The notes under the pieces: generated by a model
Databases searched by the model: none
The model's input: the letters and a program-made list of their open reading frames with translations, nothing else
What the model was told of the DNA's origin: nothing
Assembly (NCBI GenBank): GCA_002733865.1
Contig: NVXM01000004.1
Location: 146,350-210,349, forward strand
Origin: Sphingopyxis sp.
Lineage (GTDB): Bacteria > Pseudomonadota > Alphaproteobacteria > Sphingomonadales > Sphingomonadaceae
DNA: 64,000 bases
Reading direction: 5' to 3'
Shown here: positions 25,779 to 34,144 of the stretch, in pieces
Position numbering within the stretch: the stretch's first letter is position 1
Layout of the letters: every line of letters begins with the position of its first letter
Translations under genes and position numbers: made by a program

Positions 25779-27082
25779 TTAGGCTCCGTCGCATAGGCTA
25801 GAGGATGATCGAAAATTCGGGGGTCGGCATTGCTGCTGGCCAGTCCGCGGGCAAGGTCGCGCTTGGACTGGGTCTGCGCTTCAGACATCGGTGATTCGGG
25901 GCTGCCGAGATTGCCCGCAATCTCGCGATTTACGGTGCTGCCATCGGCCAGCAAAAGGCTTAGACGCTGCGGTGCCAGCGCGTTGTGATCGGGGTTGTCA
26001 TCAATCCGCACCGTCACCTTCTGGCCCAGATTCTGCAACGCCGGATTGGTGAATTCCTGCGGCGTGAAGCAGCGCGGATCGATAATATGGTCGCGCAGCA
26101 TCAACGGCACCAGAAAAGGCAGACAGAGCCGTGCGTAACCGGGCGTCATATCGGTTTTATATGGTCGCCCGACAAGCCGATGGATCAGCGGCGGCGCGGC
26201 AATATCGACCGCAACGACATCTGCTCCATTCAGGCAACCGTCGCGCAGCATGATGTCAATCGCCCCCAAAATGCCATGGCTGGCCCGGCCGGAGGGGAAA
26301 GGCTTGGTGCTGACATTTTCAATCAGCCAGCTCTTGCCTAGATCATCCGTGTAGCGAGCCAGATCGCCCGGCTCGAACAATTTGAAATATCCGAATGGCC
26401 CTTCAAGCGGGTCGTGCGGACCGTTCATCCCGGCCCTGACCAGATCAACCGCCGTGATCGCCGACCGCGCGGCATTGGCAATTTGTAGCGGCAAGGCAAT
26501 CGATGCTTCGACATGCGCCTGCATCGTTCCTGCGGCCTGTGAATAGGCGAGACCCAATATGTCGGGAAAATTTTGTTCCGCTATTCCTTCCAGTCTTGCG
26601 ACAGCAAGCGCGGCACCGATCAGGCCGGCGGTGGCCGGACGAAAAAATTGCATTGCCCCCGTGGCGGCAATGCCCATGCCGCTAGCGATATCGACACCGA
26701 CCGCGAGAGCTGTCAAAAATGCATCCGGATCGCACCCGTCCAGCCGGTCTGCGGAAGCGAGCAAGGCACCGGTGACCACCGACAGCGCATGGACCACTGC
26801 GGGCTCGTGCACGGCATCCCATTCCAGACAATGAATCGCGAAAGCGTTGAACCAGGCGGCAGACGTCGCAGGAAGACAAGAGGTTGAGCCAAGCAGCCGG
26901 GCTTCGTCACCGGTTCCCCAAGCCTGAACAGCGGTCAACATCGATTGCGCTTCATCTGACGCCGCGCCGGCCGCTCCACCAGCCAATGTGTCGCCCAGAA
27001 AATACATCGCAGCCGCTCTTGCGCTATCGGGCATCACGTGGTCAGCCGCAGCGAAGTCAAGAATTTGCTGTGTTCTGCTCAT
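25775..27082 (-). CDS. MmgE/PrpD-family protein, second of a tandem pair
   Basis: 435 residues from the ATG at 27082, which overlaps the previous stop (ATGA) and follows CGGAG. A GTG nine bases earlier is possible. Family features are FLGDTLAGGAAG, FNAFAIHCLEWDAVHEPAVVHAL (the conserved His/Glu/Asp region) and KPFPSGRASHGILGAIDIML. PrpD enzymes dehydrate 2-methylcitrate-type tricarboxylic acids, and other members act on different polycarboxylates or iminodisuccinate-like compounds. Only about a quarter of the residues appear shared with its upstream neighbour, so the pair is probably heteromeric or acts on different substrates. Confidence 0.9.
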   Translation of the reverse strand: MSRTQQILDFAAADHVMPDSARAAAMYFLGDTLAGGAAGAASDEAQSMLTAVQAWGTGDEARLLGSTSCLPATSAAWFNAFAIHCLEWDAVHEPAVVHALSVVTGALLASADRLDGCDPDAFLTALAVGVDIASGMGIAATGAMQFFRPATAGLIGAALAVARLEGIAEQNFPDILGLAYSQAAGTMQAHVEASIALPLQIANAARSAITAVDLVRAGMNGPHDPLEGPFGYFKLFEPGDLARYTDDLGKSWLIENVSTKPFPSGRASHGILGAIDIMLRDGCLNGADVVAVDIAAPPLIHRLVGRPYKTDMTPGYARLCLPFLVPLMLRDHIIDPRCFTPQEFTNPALQNLGQKVTVRIDDNPDHNALAPQRLSLLLADGSTVNREIAGNLGSPESPMSEAQTQSKRDLARGLASSNADPRIFDHPLAYATEPK

Positions 27083-28344
27083 GACAGCCACTCCGAAAGC
27101 ATGACATTGATCGCGCCCGCTTCTTGGCCGTTGAGTACCAGATCAACCGCCCGGTCGGCTTCCTTGTCGGGCAATCCGCCCCACGCCACGAGCGCGCGGA
27201 CTTTTTCAATGACGCGCTCCTTGGAAACCGGTCGTTCCGGATCACCCAATGTGTCAACGAGTTCAACCGTTTCGCCGCTACATGTGACGCGCGCGCCATA
27301 ATGCTGGGGATAGCGGTCAGTGATATCGGGCGCTGCTGAAACCGTCACCAGCCGTCTCGCATCCGCCAATCGCGCAATGCCGTCCGGTTCAAAATCAGCC
27401 AGCTGCGGCACGCCTTGGCTTGCGACAATCGCAACGGCATGCTGGATCGAGAATTTGGCATCGATAACCGTTTGCGGTTCTGGGCGGTCGCAAAAGGTGG
27501 TGGCATCATCATAGGTTTCGACAAGAATATCTCCCTCCAGCGCACCCAGTCTGGCCTTGAGCTCCAACGCCGCATCGATCGCCGGATGCGCATGTCGACA
27601 GGCACCCCAGGGCTTGAAGCTGACCTCGTGAATGCGCCACTGGTCCGGGAAGGTTATGGGTTTGGGGTTGTCGCAAGTAGCGGCATAGAGCCCCTGCGGG
27701 CCTTCCAGAATGAAGCGGGGACCGACAATGCCATCAAGCGCGTAACGAGACGCATTGCGCCCGGTGTTGACCGCGTGGACAATATGCCATTGCTTGGTAT
27801 GTCCGGGCTCATTTCGCATCTGCCACAAACCACCGCTAACCGAACCCGCCAGTCCCAGGGCAGAGGTCAGGCGCTTTCTGAAAACAGCCTCGTCCTTGCC
27901 GTCCGCTCCGTCATATTTGCAATGCGCCGCCGCACTGCCGAACAGGCCGGCGGTCGCCGTATTGTGATAACAGCCATAATGTTTCGCATCCAGGGTCGCG
28001 CCAACAGCAATAGTCACTTCATAACCGCGCACCGCGCAATCCAGAATATCCGGCAGGCTGCCTCCATGGTCCAAAACAGAAGGCCAGATGACAGGCCCCG
28101 GATGCAGGATCGATGTGCGGTGGATATCATCCATTTCCAGAACATTGCCGAGCCATGTCGCGACACCGATGGCATCACTTTCAATGCTTCCCTTTGTCGC
28201 CAGCTGCGCCATCTCGCTCCGCCGCGCGCCCGCTACGCATCCCAGCCAGTCCAGCAAATGCAATCTCGCACGCTGCCTTGTCGCCTCATCGACAGGCCTC
28301 ATCAAATGGGTAGCAAGTTTCTCCGTCAGGCTCTCTTGCGTCAT
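27079..28344 (-). CDS. MmgE/PrpD-family protein, first of a tandem pair
   Basis: 421 residues. It opens LTEKLATHLMRPVDEATRQRARLHLLDWLGCVAGARRSE, with GNVLEMDDIHRTSILHPGPVIWPSVLD as the active-site region (DDIHR in place of the usual DYDD) and FKPWGACRHAHPAIDAALEL later. The last is the conserved PrpD K-x-x-x-x-C-R-x-x-H region. It is the first gene of a nine-gene operon running to 19561. Only 26 bases separate its start from that of the divergent GntR gene, so the promoters must overlap coding sequence or each other. Confidence 0.9.
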   Translation of the reverse strand: MTQESLTEKLATHLMRPVDEATRQRARLHLLDWLGCVAGARRSEMAQLATKGSIESDAIGVATWLGNVLEMDDIHRTSILHPGPVIWPSVLDHGGSLPDILDCAVRGYEVTIAVGATLDAKHYGCYHNTATAGLFGSAAAHCKYDGADGKDEAVFRKRLTSALGLAGSVSGGLWQMRNEPGHTKQWHIVHAVNTGRNASRYALDGIVGPRFILEGPQGLYAATCDNPKPITFPDQWRIHEVSFKPWGACRHAHPAIDAALELKARLGALEGDILVETYDDATTFCDRPEPQTVIDAKFSIQHAVAIVASQGVPQLADFEPDGIARLADARRLVTVSAAPDITDRYPQHYGARVTCSGETVELVDTLGDPERPVSKERVIEKVRALVAWGGLPDKEADRAVDLVLNGQEAGAINVMLSEWLS

Positions 28345-28370
28345 GCCGTCACCCGTCTTAAGGCAAGTCT

Positions 28371-29123
28371 ATGGGTGGACAAAAAATAAAGACGGCCAAG
28401 AAAAAGAAGCCGCGATACTTGGAGTTGGCAGACGAGCTGCGAGAGGAAGTACTGCGCGGCGACTATCCCGACCCTGGCGACTTTCCGACCGAGTCGGTGC
28501 TCTGCAAAAAATTCGACGTCAGCCGGTTCACGGTCCGTGAGGCGTTGCGCAAGCTCACCTCGGAAGGCCTCATCGCGCGCAAGCGGGGTTCGGGAACCAT
28601 TGTCCAGCCGGCCACTGCCCGCGCCGGAGCGCTGCATCAGCCGCTGAGCAATGTCGGCGAGATTCTGCAATATGCGCGCGACACGACGATCACCTATGAA
28701 AAATTGCCGCCGCAGGAAATTCCGACCAAGATTGCGGAGCAGATCGGGATAAACCCCAAGCAAAAATGGTTTGTCTTTCATGGCACCAGATTGAAGCCCG
28801 AACGGAAGCGCCCGATCGCGGTGACCGTTGCCTGGATCGATCCGGAGTTTGCCGACGGCGTCGAGAAAATTGATATCGCTGGCGCCACGCTGTTTGGCCA
28901 GATCGAGGAATATTGCAATGTCACGGTCAGCCGGGTGACCCAGGACATTCAGGCGATCGCCGCGACGAAAAGATTCGCTGACGATCTGGGGCTTGAAGAA
29001 GGCGACCCGATCCTGCGGATCTTGCGCTGCTATTTCGACGAGCATGACCGGCTGTTCGAAATTTCGGCCAGCTATCACCCGGGCGAACGCTTTGCCTATT
29101 CTATGCATATTGAAGTTGACTGA
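28371..29123 (+). CDS. GntR/HutC-family transcriptional regulator with UTRA domain
   Basis: 250 residues. A basic tail (KIKTAKKKKPR) precedes a winged helix-turn-helix at about 14-80: ADELREEVLRGDYPDPGDFPTESVLCKKFDVSRFTVREALRKL, then GLIARKRGSGTIV. The C-terminal part (about 95-250) is a UTRA ligand-binding domain as in HutC, with PIAVTVAWIDPEFADG, RVTQDIQAIAATKRFADDLGLEEGDPILRILRCYFD and ISASYHPGERFAYSMHIEV. It is the only HutC-type regulator in the window. HutC-type operators have a GTC-NN-GAC core, the same as in the seven palindromes flanking this gene on both sides, so I infer it is their repressor. No copy of the palindrome lies before its own start. Confidence 0.93.
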   Translation: MGGQKIKTAKKKKPRYLELADELREEVLRGDYPDPGDFPTESVLCKKFDVSRFTVREALRKLTSEGLIARKRGSGTIVQPATARAGALHQPLSNVGEILQYARDTTITYEKLPPQEIPTKIAEQIGINPKQKWFVFHGTRLKPERKRPIAVTVAWIDPEFADGVEKIDIAGATLFGQIEEYCNVTVSRVTQDIQAIAATKRFADDLGLEEGDPILRILRCYFDEHDRLFEISASYHPGERFAYSMHIEVD

Positions 29124-29128
29124 ACCGC

Positions 29129-30211
29129 TCATTTCGACAGATCCGGTGCCTCCGGCGGCTGCCATACCGGCTCGGACTTGAACCGGAAAGCAGGCGCGAT
29201 CTGGTGCGCTACGTCAGCTTCGACCAGCAAGCCTTTTTCCCGCACGAAATCCTGGTCCAGCGCTTCACGAAAATTGAGCACCGGCGAGAAAGCCACATCT
29301 TTGTCGGCAAACCACTCAACCCACTGGTCGCGGCTCCTGGTTGCAAAAGTGCTGCGCAGAAATTCGATCAGTGGCTGCTGAGGTTCGCCGGCATCCAGGT
29401 CCGCGAGCGGCAGCAGATCCAGCCGGTCAAGCGCCGTTAGCAGGGTCTTGGCAAATTTGATTTCGCGCCCGCCCAGAACCACATGTTTTCCATCGGCCGT
29501 CTCGTAAACATGGTAGAAAGCGGCTCCTCCCAGCGAACGCTGCGCCCGCGATACAGGGGCGTCCCCGCCTTTAATGGCATCGCCGGCAATATGGGCGCAC
29601 CAGGGCAGCATCGCGTCAAACATGGCAACGTCGATATAATCGCCACGCCCGGTTTGCTCCCGGCCAATCAACGCCATCAGCACGGCTGACAGGCCGTTTA
29701 GCCCCGCCGCCATATCTGCCGAGGGAACGCCCGGCACCACCGGCATGCCGTCCGGACCGTCGTTCACAGACAGAAAACCGGACAGCGCCTGCACCGCCAA
29801 ATCATGCGCCGGATGATGCGCCATCTCGCCGTCCTGACCAAAGGCCGATATCGAGCAATAGACGATGCGCGGATTTTTCGCGGCAACAGCTTCATAGTCA
29901 AAGCCGAGGCGCTTCATCACGCCGGGCCGGAAGCCTTCAATCATCACATCGGCATCCGCCAGCAAGGCCCAGAGCCGGTCGCGGCCTTCCTCCGATTTCA
30001 GATCCAGCGCCAGCGCCTGCTTGCCGCGATTGAGATTGCGGAACCAGACCGACTGACCGGCTTCAATTGGGGCCATTTCGCGCACCGGTTCACCGGTGGG
30101 TGGTTCGACCTTGATTACCTCTGCGCCATGGTCCGCCATCATAACAGTCAGCATCGGCCCCGGCAGAAACAGGGACAGATCAACAACTTTAATGCCGCTC
30201 AATTTTCCCAT
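29129..30211 (-). CDS. CaiB/BaiF (class III) CoA-transferase
   Basis: 360 residues from the ATG at 30211. Longer in-frame starts would run into the upstream CoA-transferase gene. It opens LSGIKVVDLSLFLPGPMLTVMMADHGAEVIKVEPP, has NRGKQALALDLKSEEG near 61-76, and D166 in VPSADMAAG as the likely catalytic Asp. This is the last gene of the operon that starts with the CitE-like gene at 34031. Five bases separate its stop from that of the convergent GntR gene. The second CoA-transferase next to it suggests either two acids to activate or a heteromeric enzyme. Confidence 0.92.
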   Translation of the reverse strand: MGKLSGIKVVDLSLFLPGPMLTVMMADHGAEVIKVEPPTGEPVREMAPIEAGQSVWFRNLNRGKQALALDLKSEEGRDRLWALLADADVMIEGFRPGVMKRLGFDYEAVAAKNPRIVYCSISAFGQDGEMAHHPAHDLAVQALSGFLSVNDGPDGMPVVPGVPSADMAAGLNGLSAVLMALIGREQTGRGDYIDVAMFDAMLPWCAHIAGDAIKGGDAPVSRAQRSLGGAAFYHVYETADGKHVVLGGREIKFAKTLLTALDRLDLLPLADLDAGEPQQPLIEFLRSTFATRSRDQWVEWFADKDVAFSPVLNFREALDQDFVREKGLLVEADVAHQIAPAFRFKSEPVWQPPEAPDLSK

Positions 30212-30215
30212 TGAA

Positions 30216-31409
30216 TCAGATGACCCCGCTTGCCCGGAGCTTCGCGATTGCATCCTCATCATAGCCTGCCTCGGCCAGGATCGCATCGCTGTCAGCACCC
30301 AGCAGCGGACCGGCCTTGTTGGGCAGGCGCTCGCCGTTCAACTTGATCGGACTGGAAAGGACATCCATGGCCGCGTTGTCCGGATGGCTAACCGTGTCGC
30401 GCATGCCGATCGTCTCCAGCCACGGATTGTCCAGCGCCTGATCGAGATTATAGACCGGAGCCACGGGCATATATCCTTGCAGCAGCTCAAGCCAGTGCGC
30501 GACGGGCTGGGTACTAAACACCGCATCCAGCAAAGGCGACAGTTCCGCGCGGTTCTCCAGCCGCTTGGCCGGGCTATCGAATCGCGGATCGGTAATCAGC
30601 TCAGCCTCGCCAATCCGCTCACATAAAATGGGCCAGAATTTTGGAATCTGGGCCATTACAAACATCCAGCCATCGGAGGCCTTGAACATCTGACTTGGCG
30701 TCGCCGACGGATGTGCACCGCGCGGCGCCCGCTGGGTGATATCCCCCTCGTTCATATACCAGAGCGCCGGATAACTGGTCTGGTGAACCGCCGCTGACAG
30801 CAGATCAACATCGACATCGCAGCCCTCGCCCGAGCGCTGCGCGTCGAGCAGAGCGGCGAGCAAGCCGACCGCCATTTGCGTGCCAGACATGAAATCGACC
30901 ATCGACAGGCCAAAGCGGACGGGTGGTCCGTCGGGCTCGCCGGTCAGGGCGCAGAAACCGGCCTCGGCCTGCATCAGATAATCATAGCCTGGCCATTTTG
31001 CCCGCTCATTGTCGCGGCCATAAGCCGAGACATGAGCGCACACGATCGCCGGATTGACCGATTTCAGCGATTCATAATCAAGCCCGATCTTCGCAGGCAC
31101 ATCGCCGCGCAGATTGTTGGCGACGACATGCGCATCTTTGGCCAGCTTGTGCAGGATTTCGATGCCCTGTTCGCTGCGCAGATCTAGAGTCAGAGAGCGC
31201 TTGTTCAGATTGAAGCTCTGGAAATAGAGGCTTTCCTGATCGCGCAGCCAGTGCGGTCCGACATGACGGGCCGTATCGCCACCTTTGGGAGGCTCAATCT
31301 TGATCACATCGGCACCCAGCTGAGCGAGGAACATGGTGCCATAGGGACCGGCACCATATTGCTCGGCCGACAGCACGCGAAAGCCCTTGAGGGGTTGTTT
31401 GACACTCAT
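30216..31409 (-). CDS. CaiB/BaiF (class III) CoA-transferase
   Basis: 397 residues. GFRVLSAEQYGAGPYGTMFLAQLGADVIKIEPPKGGDTAR opens the protein, FNLNKRSLTLDLRSEQG follows, and D172 in SMVDFMSGT is the likely acyl-CoA-forming Asp. This group includes succinyl-CoA:mesaconate, :citramalate and :itaconate-type transferases. Together with the acyl-CoA dehydrogenase, MaoC hydratase and CitE-like lyase upstream, it fits activation of a branched dicarboxylic acid. The 55 bases to the dehydrogenase gene hold no obvious promoter. Confidence 0.92.
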   Translation of the reverse strand: MSVKQPLKGFRVLSAEQYGAGPYGTMFLAQLGADVIKIEPPKGGDTARHVGPHWLRDQESLYFQSFNLNKRSLTLDLRSEQGIEILHKLAKDAHVVANNLRGDVPAKIGLDYESLKSVNPAIVCAHVSAYGRDNERAKWPGYDYLMQAEAGFCALTGEPDGPPVRFGLSMVDFMSGTQMAVGLLAALLDAQRSGEGCDVDVDLLSAAVHQTSYPALWYMNEGDITQRAPRGAHPSATPSQMFKASDGWMFVMAQIPKFWPILCERIGEAELITDPRFDSPAKRLENRAELSPLLDAVFSTQPVAHWLELLQGYMPVAPVYNLDQALDNPWLETIGMRDTVSHPDNAAMDVLSSPIKLNGERLPNKAGPLLGADSDAILAEAGYDEDAIAKLRASGVI

Positions 31410-31464
31410 GATTCAATATCGTTTCGCTGACTACGGAAATCACCTGAAAACTTGCAAAATGCCA

Positions 31465-32646
31465 TCAGGCCGGATTCCTTTTTACCCATTGTTTCGAAAT
31501 GATCATCCGCTGCATTTCGTTGGTCCCCTCGCCGATACACATCAGGATAGAGTCGCGATAATAGCGTTCGATGTCATATTCCTTCGAATAACCATAGCCG
31601 CCATGGATCCGAAGGCCTTCTTCGGAATTTCTTACGGCGGCTTCGGACGCGAAAAATTTCGCCATGCCTGCTTCCATGTCGCAACGTTCGCCGCGATCAT
31701 AAATTTCCGCTGCATCCATGGTCAGCAACCGAGCGGCACGCGCACGAGTGACCATTTCACCAAGCTTCAACTGGATCGCCTGATGTTCACAGATCGGCTT
31801 GCCCATCGTCTCGCGCAACTGCGCATATTCAGTCGCAAGCCGCAAAGCCCCTTCGGCCAGTCCGACACCGCGTGCAGCCACATTGATCCGGCCCAGCTCC
31901 AGACCGCCGGTGGCCTGGAAAAAGCCGTGGCCTTCCACACCACCGATCAGATTTTCTGCCGGGATACGATAATTGTCGAACATCAGTTCGGCGCTATCAA
32001 TCGCCTTATAGCCGAGCTTGTCGAATTTCTTGCCGACACCGAAGCCTTCGCCCTTTGGCGCGATCATCAGGCTCATGCCCTTGTAGCGCGGATCGGCCGT
32101 CGGATCGGTCTTGACCAGCAAGGCAAAACATTCGCCCTTGATGCCGTTGGAAATCCAGGTCTTGGTGCCATTGATGACATAATCATCGCCGTCCCGCTTC
32201 GCTACGGTACGGATCGCCTGCAGGTCGGTGCCAGCATTGGGTTCTGTCAGGGCGAGACCGCCGCGAATTTCGCCAGTCGCGAATTTTGGCAGCCATTTCG
32301 ATTTTTGATCGGGCGTTCCGAACCGCTCAACCGCAGCCGCCATGATGAGGTGCGAATTGACGATTCCGGTAATCGCCATCCAGTATGACGAAATATAGGC
32401 GATGATCTTGGCATAAGTTGTGGCTGGCAGACCAAGGCCGCCATATTCTTCGCCAATAGTCGCGCCGAACAGGCCCATTTCAGCCATTTGTGCGACCAAC
32501 TTTTCAGGCCAGATATCGCCATGGTCATGCTCCATGACTACAGGCTTCACTTCGCCCTCAACCCATTTTTCAATCGCATCCAGGAAGGCGCGTTCGTCGT
32601 CGGGGTCTATTGTTCTGATTTGATCGAGATTTGCGGCACTTGCCAT
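31465..32646 (-). CDS. Acyl-CoA dehydrogenase
   Basis: 393 residues from the ATG at 32646, which follows an AAGGGAAA ribosome site; a TTG 21 bases upstream is less likely. The features are GGLALTEPNAGTDLQAIRTVAKRDGDDYVINGTKTWISNG (FAD-binding middle domain) and GRINVAARGVGLAEGALRLATEYAQLRETMGKPI. IHGGYGYSKEYDIERYYRDSILMCIGEGTNEMQRMII carries the C-terminal catalytic region, with Glu in GEGTNE. It would introduce an alpha-beta double bond into the CoA ester formed by the neighbouring transferases, ahead of hydration by the MaoC protein. Confidence 0.94.
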   Translation of the reverse strand: MASAANLDQIRTIDPDDERAFLDAIEKWVEGEVKPVVMEHDHGDIWPEKLVAQMAEMGLFGATIGEEYGGLGLPATTYAKIIAYISSYWMAITGIVNSHLIMAAAVERFGTPDQKSKWLPKFATGEIRGGLALTEPNAGTDLQAIRTVAKRDGDDYVINGTKTWISNGIKGECFALLVKTDPTADPRYKGMSLMIAPKGEGFGVGKKFDKLGYKAIDSAELMFDNYRIPAENLIGGVEGHGFFQATGGLELGRINVAARGVGLAEGALRLATEYAQLRETMGKPICEHQAIQLKLGEMVTRARAARLLTMDAAEIYDRGERCDMEAGMAKFFASEAAVRNSEEGLRIHGGYGYSKEYDIERYYRDSILMCIGEGTNEMQRMIISKQWVKRNPA

Positions 32647-32670
32647 TTGAATTTCCCTTGTTCGCAAATT

Positions 32671-33180
32671 TTAGTCGTCGGCTCCGCCAAAGCCACGCTT
32701 CCAGATGAGCATGGTGCGTTCAAACGTGCACACGACCTTGCCGTCCTGATTTTTGCCAATCGTTTTGACGGTCACGATACCCTGCTCGGGCCGTGATGAC
32801 GATTCGCGTTTGTCGAGCACTTCGCTCTCGGCATAAAGTGTATCGCCCGGGAACAGTGGATGGGTGAGACGAATCTTGTCCCAGCCAAGGTTGGCAACAG
32901 CTTTTTGGCTGGTATCGGAAACCGACATTCCAACCATCAGCGCTACCGTCAGCGGCGAGCAAACGAGCGGCTTCTTGAACTCGGTTTTTTTGGCAAATTC
33001 ATAATCGAAATGCGCTGGATGAGTGTTCATGGTCAACAGCGTAAAATGGACATTATCGGTGTCCGTAATCGTCCGGCCAGGACGGTGTTCGTAAATATGG
33101 CCAACCTGAAAATCTTCAAAATACCGCCCAAATGTCTCCCGGAAACGACCAGGACTGACTTCAACTGCTCCATCACGCAT
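32671..33180 (-). CDS. MaoC-like (R)-specific hydratase/dehydratase
   Basis: 169 residues, a single hot-dog domain. The opening GRYFEDFQVGHIYEHRPGRTITDTDNVHFTLLTMNTHPAHFDYEFA matches MaoC-type enzymes; the Asp and His of the hydratase-2 motif are probably in NTHPAHFD. The later part DKIRLTHPLFPGDTLYAESEVLDKRES is also typical, and recalls mesaconyl-CoA / beta-methylmalyl-CoA hydratases of branched dicarboxylate routes. That similarity was recognised by eye only. Gene order (dehydrogenase downstream, CitE-like lyase upstream) fits hydration of an unsaturated dicarboxyl-CoA. The 35-base gap before it holds the palindrome CAAAATATTTTG at 33200-33211. Confidence 0.9.
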   Translation of the reverse strand: MRDGAVEVSPGRFRETFGRYFEDFQVGHIYEHRPGRTITDTDNVHFTLLTMNTHPAHFDYEFAKKTEFKKPLVCSPLTVALMVGMSVSDTSQKAVANLGWDKIRLTHPLFPGDTLYAESEVLDKRESSSRPEQGIVTVKTIGKNQDGKVVCTFERTMLIWKRGFGGADD

Positions 33181-33215
33181 GATTATTGCTCCTTATCTGC
33201 AAAATATTTTGTTTA

Positions 33216-34031
33216 TTAAACTTCGGCGGATTCAGCGATCCGGCGGTATCGCTCCATGACCGGCGCTTCCAACATACGGCCATTATGACTAATCGCCTTG
33301 CCGCCCGCGCGTTGATAGGCCGCCAAAGCGTCTCTCGCTTCAGCGACTTCTGCCTCACTCGGCCGCATCGCCTGCTGAATCGAGGCGAGTTGTTTGGGAT
33401 GTATCGCGGCTTTCGCATGAAAACCCATGGCTTTGGCCCTGGCGCATTCCTCGGCCAGGCCCTCCTCATTCGCCATATCGATATAGGGCACATCAATGGC
33501 CGTCACCCTTGCCGATGCGCAGCACATGATGAAGGCTCCGCGAGCGGCAAGCAATGGCTCCCATTCCAGCTTCGTGTTCAGCTCTGCGGAAAAATCACCG
33601 CCGCCAAACATCATTCCGGTCACACCATCGCTTGCGGCAATAGTGTCGCCTGCCCGCAGCCCCTTGACGGTTTCGATCAATGGAATCAGCCCGTCGACCT
33701 TGTCGCCCAGTATGGCGTTGGCGATTTCCACCTCGCTTGCGCTTTCCACCATAGGCATGAAAACGAGCGACGGAACATCATCCGCACTGGCCAGTGCGAG
33801 CAGGTCAGCAAGACCCGCAGCCGTTTTCAATCCGTTGATTCGAATAGCCGTTTTTTGACGTTCTAGGCCGGAAAGAGCGTTTAATACCGTCTCACGCGCC
33901 GCGTCTTTTTGATCGGCGGGAACCGAGTCTTCAAGGTCGATACAGATCATATCTGCGCCGCTGGAGGCTGCCTTTGAAAAGCGTTCCGGGCGGTTTGCCG
34001 GAACGAAAAGGAAGTTTGTTAAAGAGGCCAT
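33216..34031 (-). CDS. CitE-like HpcH/HpaI-family acyl-CoA lyase
   Basis: 271 residues from the ATG at 34031 (GGAAA five bases upstream). The hallmarks are FLFVPANRPERFSKAASSGADMICIDLEDSVP at the start, AIRINGL, IPLIETVKGL (metal Glu), FGGGDFSAEL (metal Asp) and KAAIHPKQL. This family cleaves malyl-, citramalyl- or citryl-type CoA esters into acetyl-, propionyl- or related CoAs and a 2-oxoacid. It heads the operon down to 29129, with an operator at 34072-34087, 41 bases upstream. The preceding steps (transferase, dehydrogenase, MaoC) would supply its hydroxyacyl-CoA substrate. Confidence 0.93.
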   Translation of the reverse strand: MASLTNFLFVPANRPERFSKAASSGADMICIDLEDSVPADQKDAARETVLNALSGLERQKTAIRINGLKTAAGLADLLALASADDVPSLVFMPMVESASEVEIANAILGDKVDGLIPLIETVKGLRAGDTIAASDGVTGMMFGGGDFSAELNTKLEWEPLLAARGAFIMCCASARVTAIDVPYIDMANEEGLAEECARAKAMGFHAKAAIHPKQLASIQQAMRPSEAEVAEARDALAAYQRAGGKAISHNGRMLEAPVMERYRRIAESAEV

Positions 34032-34071
34032 GATTTCCAAATCTGCGAAATTGCGTTATTGCCCCTTCACA

Positions 34072-34087
34072 ATTTGTCCGGACAAAT
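34072..34087. promoter_or_regulatory. HutC/GntR-type operator, site 3
   Basis: ATTTGTCCGGACAAAT, a perfect 16-bp palindrome. It lies between divergent genes, 41 bases before the CitE-like start and 58 before the DUF1838 start, so one site can control both directions. Confidence 0.8.
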
Positions 34088-34144
34088 ATAAAGTCAACCT
34101 GAAAGTGAAATTAAATCTGTTAAATCACTTCGGGAGAGCAGCTT

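Noticed and set aside
27415..28389. Open frame of 324 codons on the plus strand
   Set aside because: Antisense to the first PrpD gene and overlapping the GntR start; no family features.
31387..32388. Open frame of 333 codons on the plus strand
   Set aside because: It is antisense to the acyl-CoA dehydrogenase, which has full-length family motifs. No recognisable motif in the translation.
33200..33211. Palindrome CAAAATATTTTG before the MaoC gene
   Set aside because: It is A/T-only in its core, has no second copy in the window and differs from the regulon palindrome. It may be chance or a promoter element.
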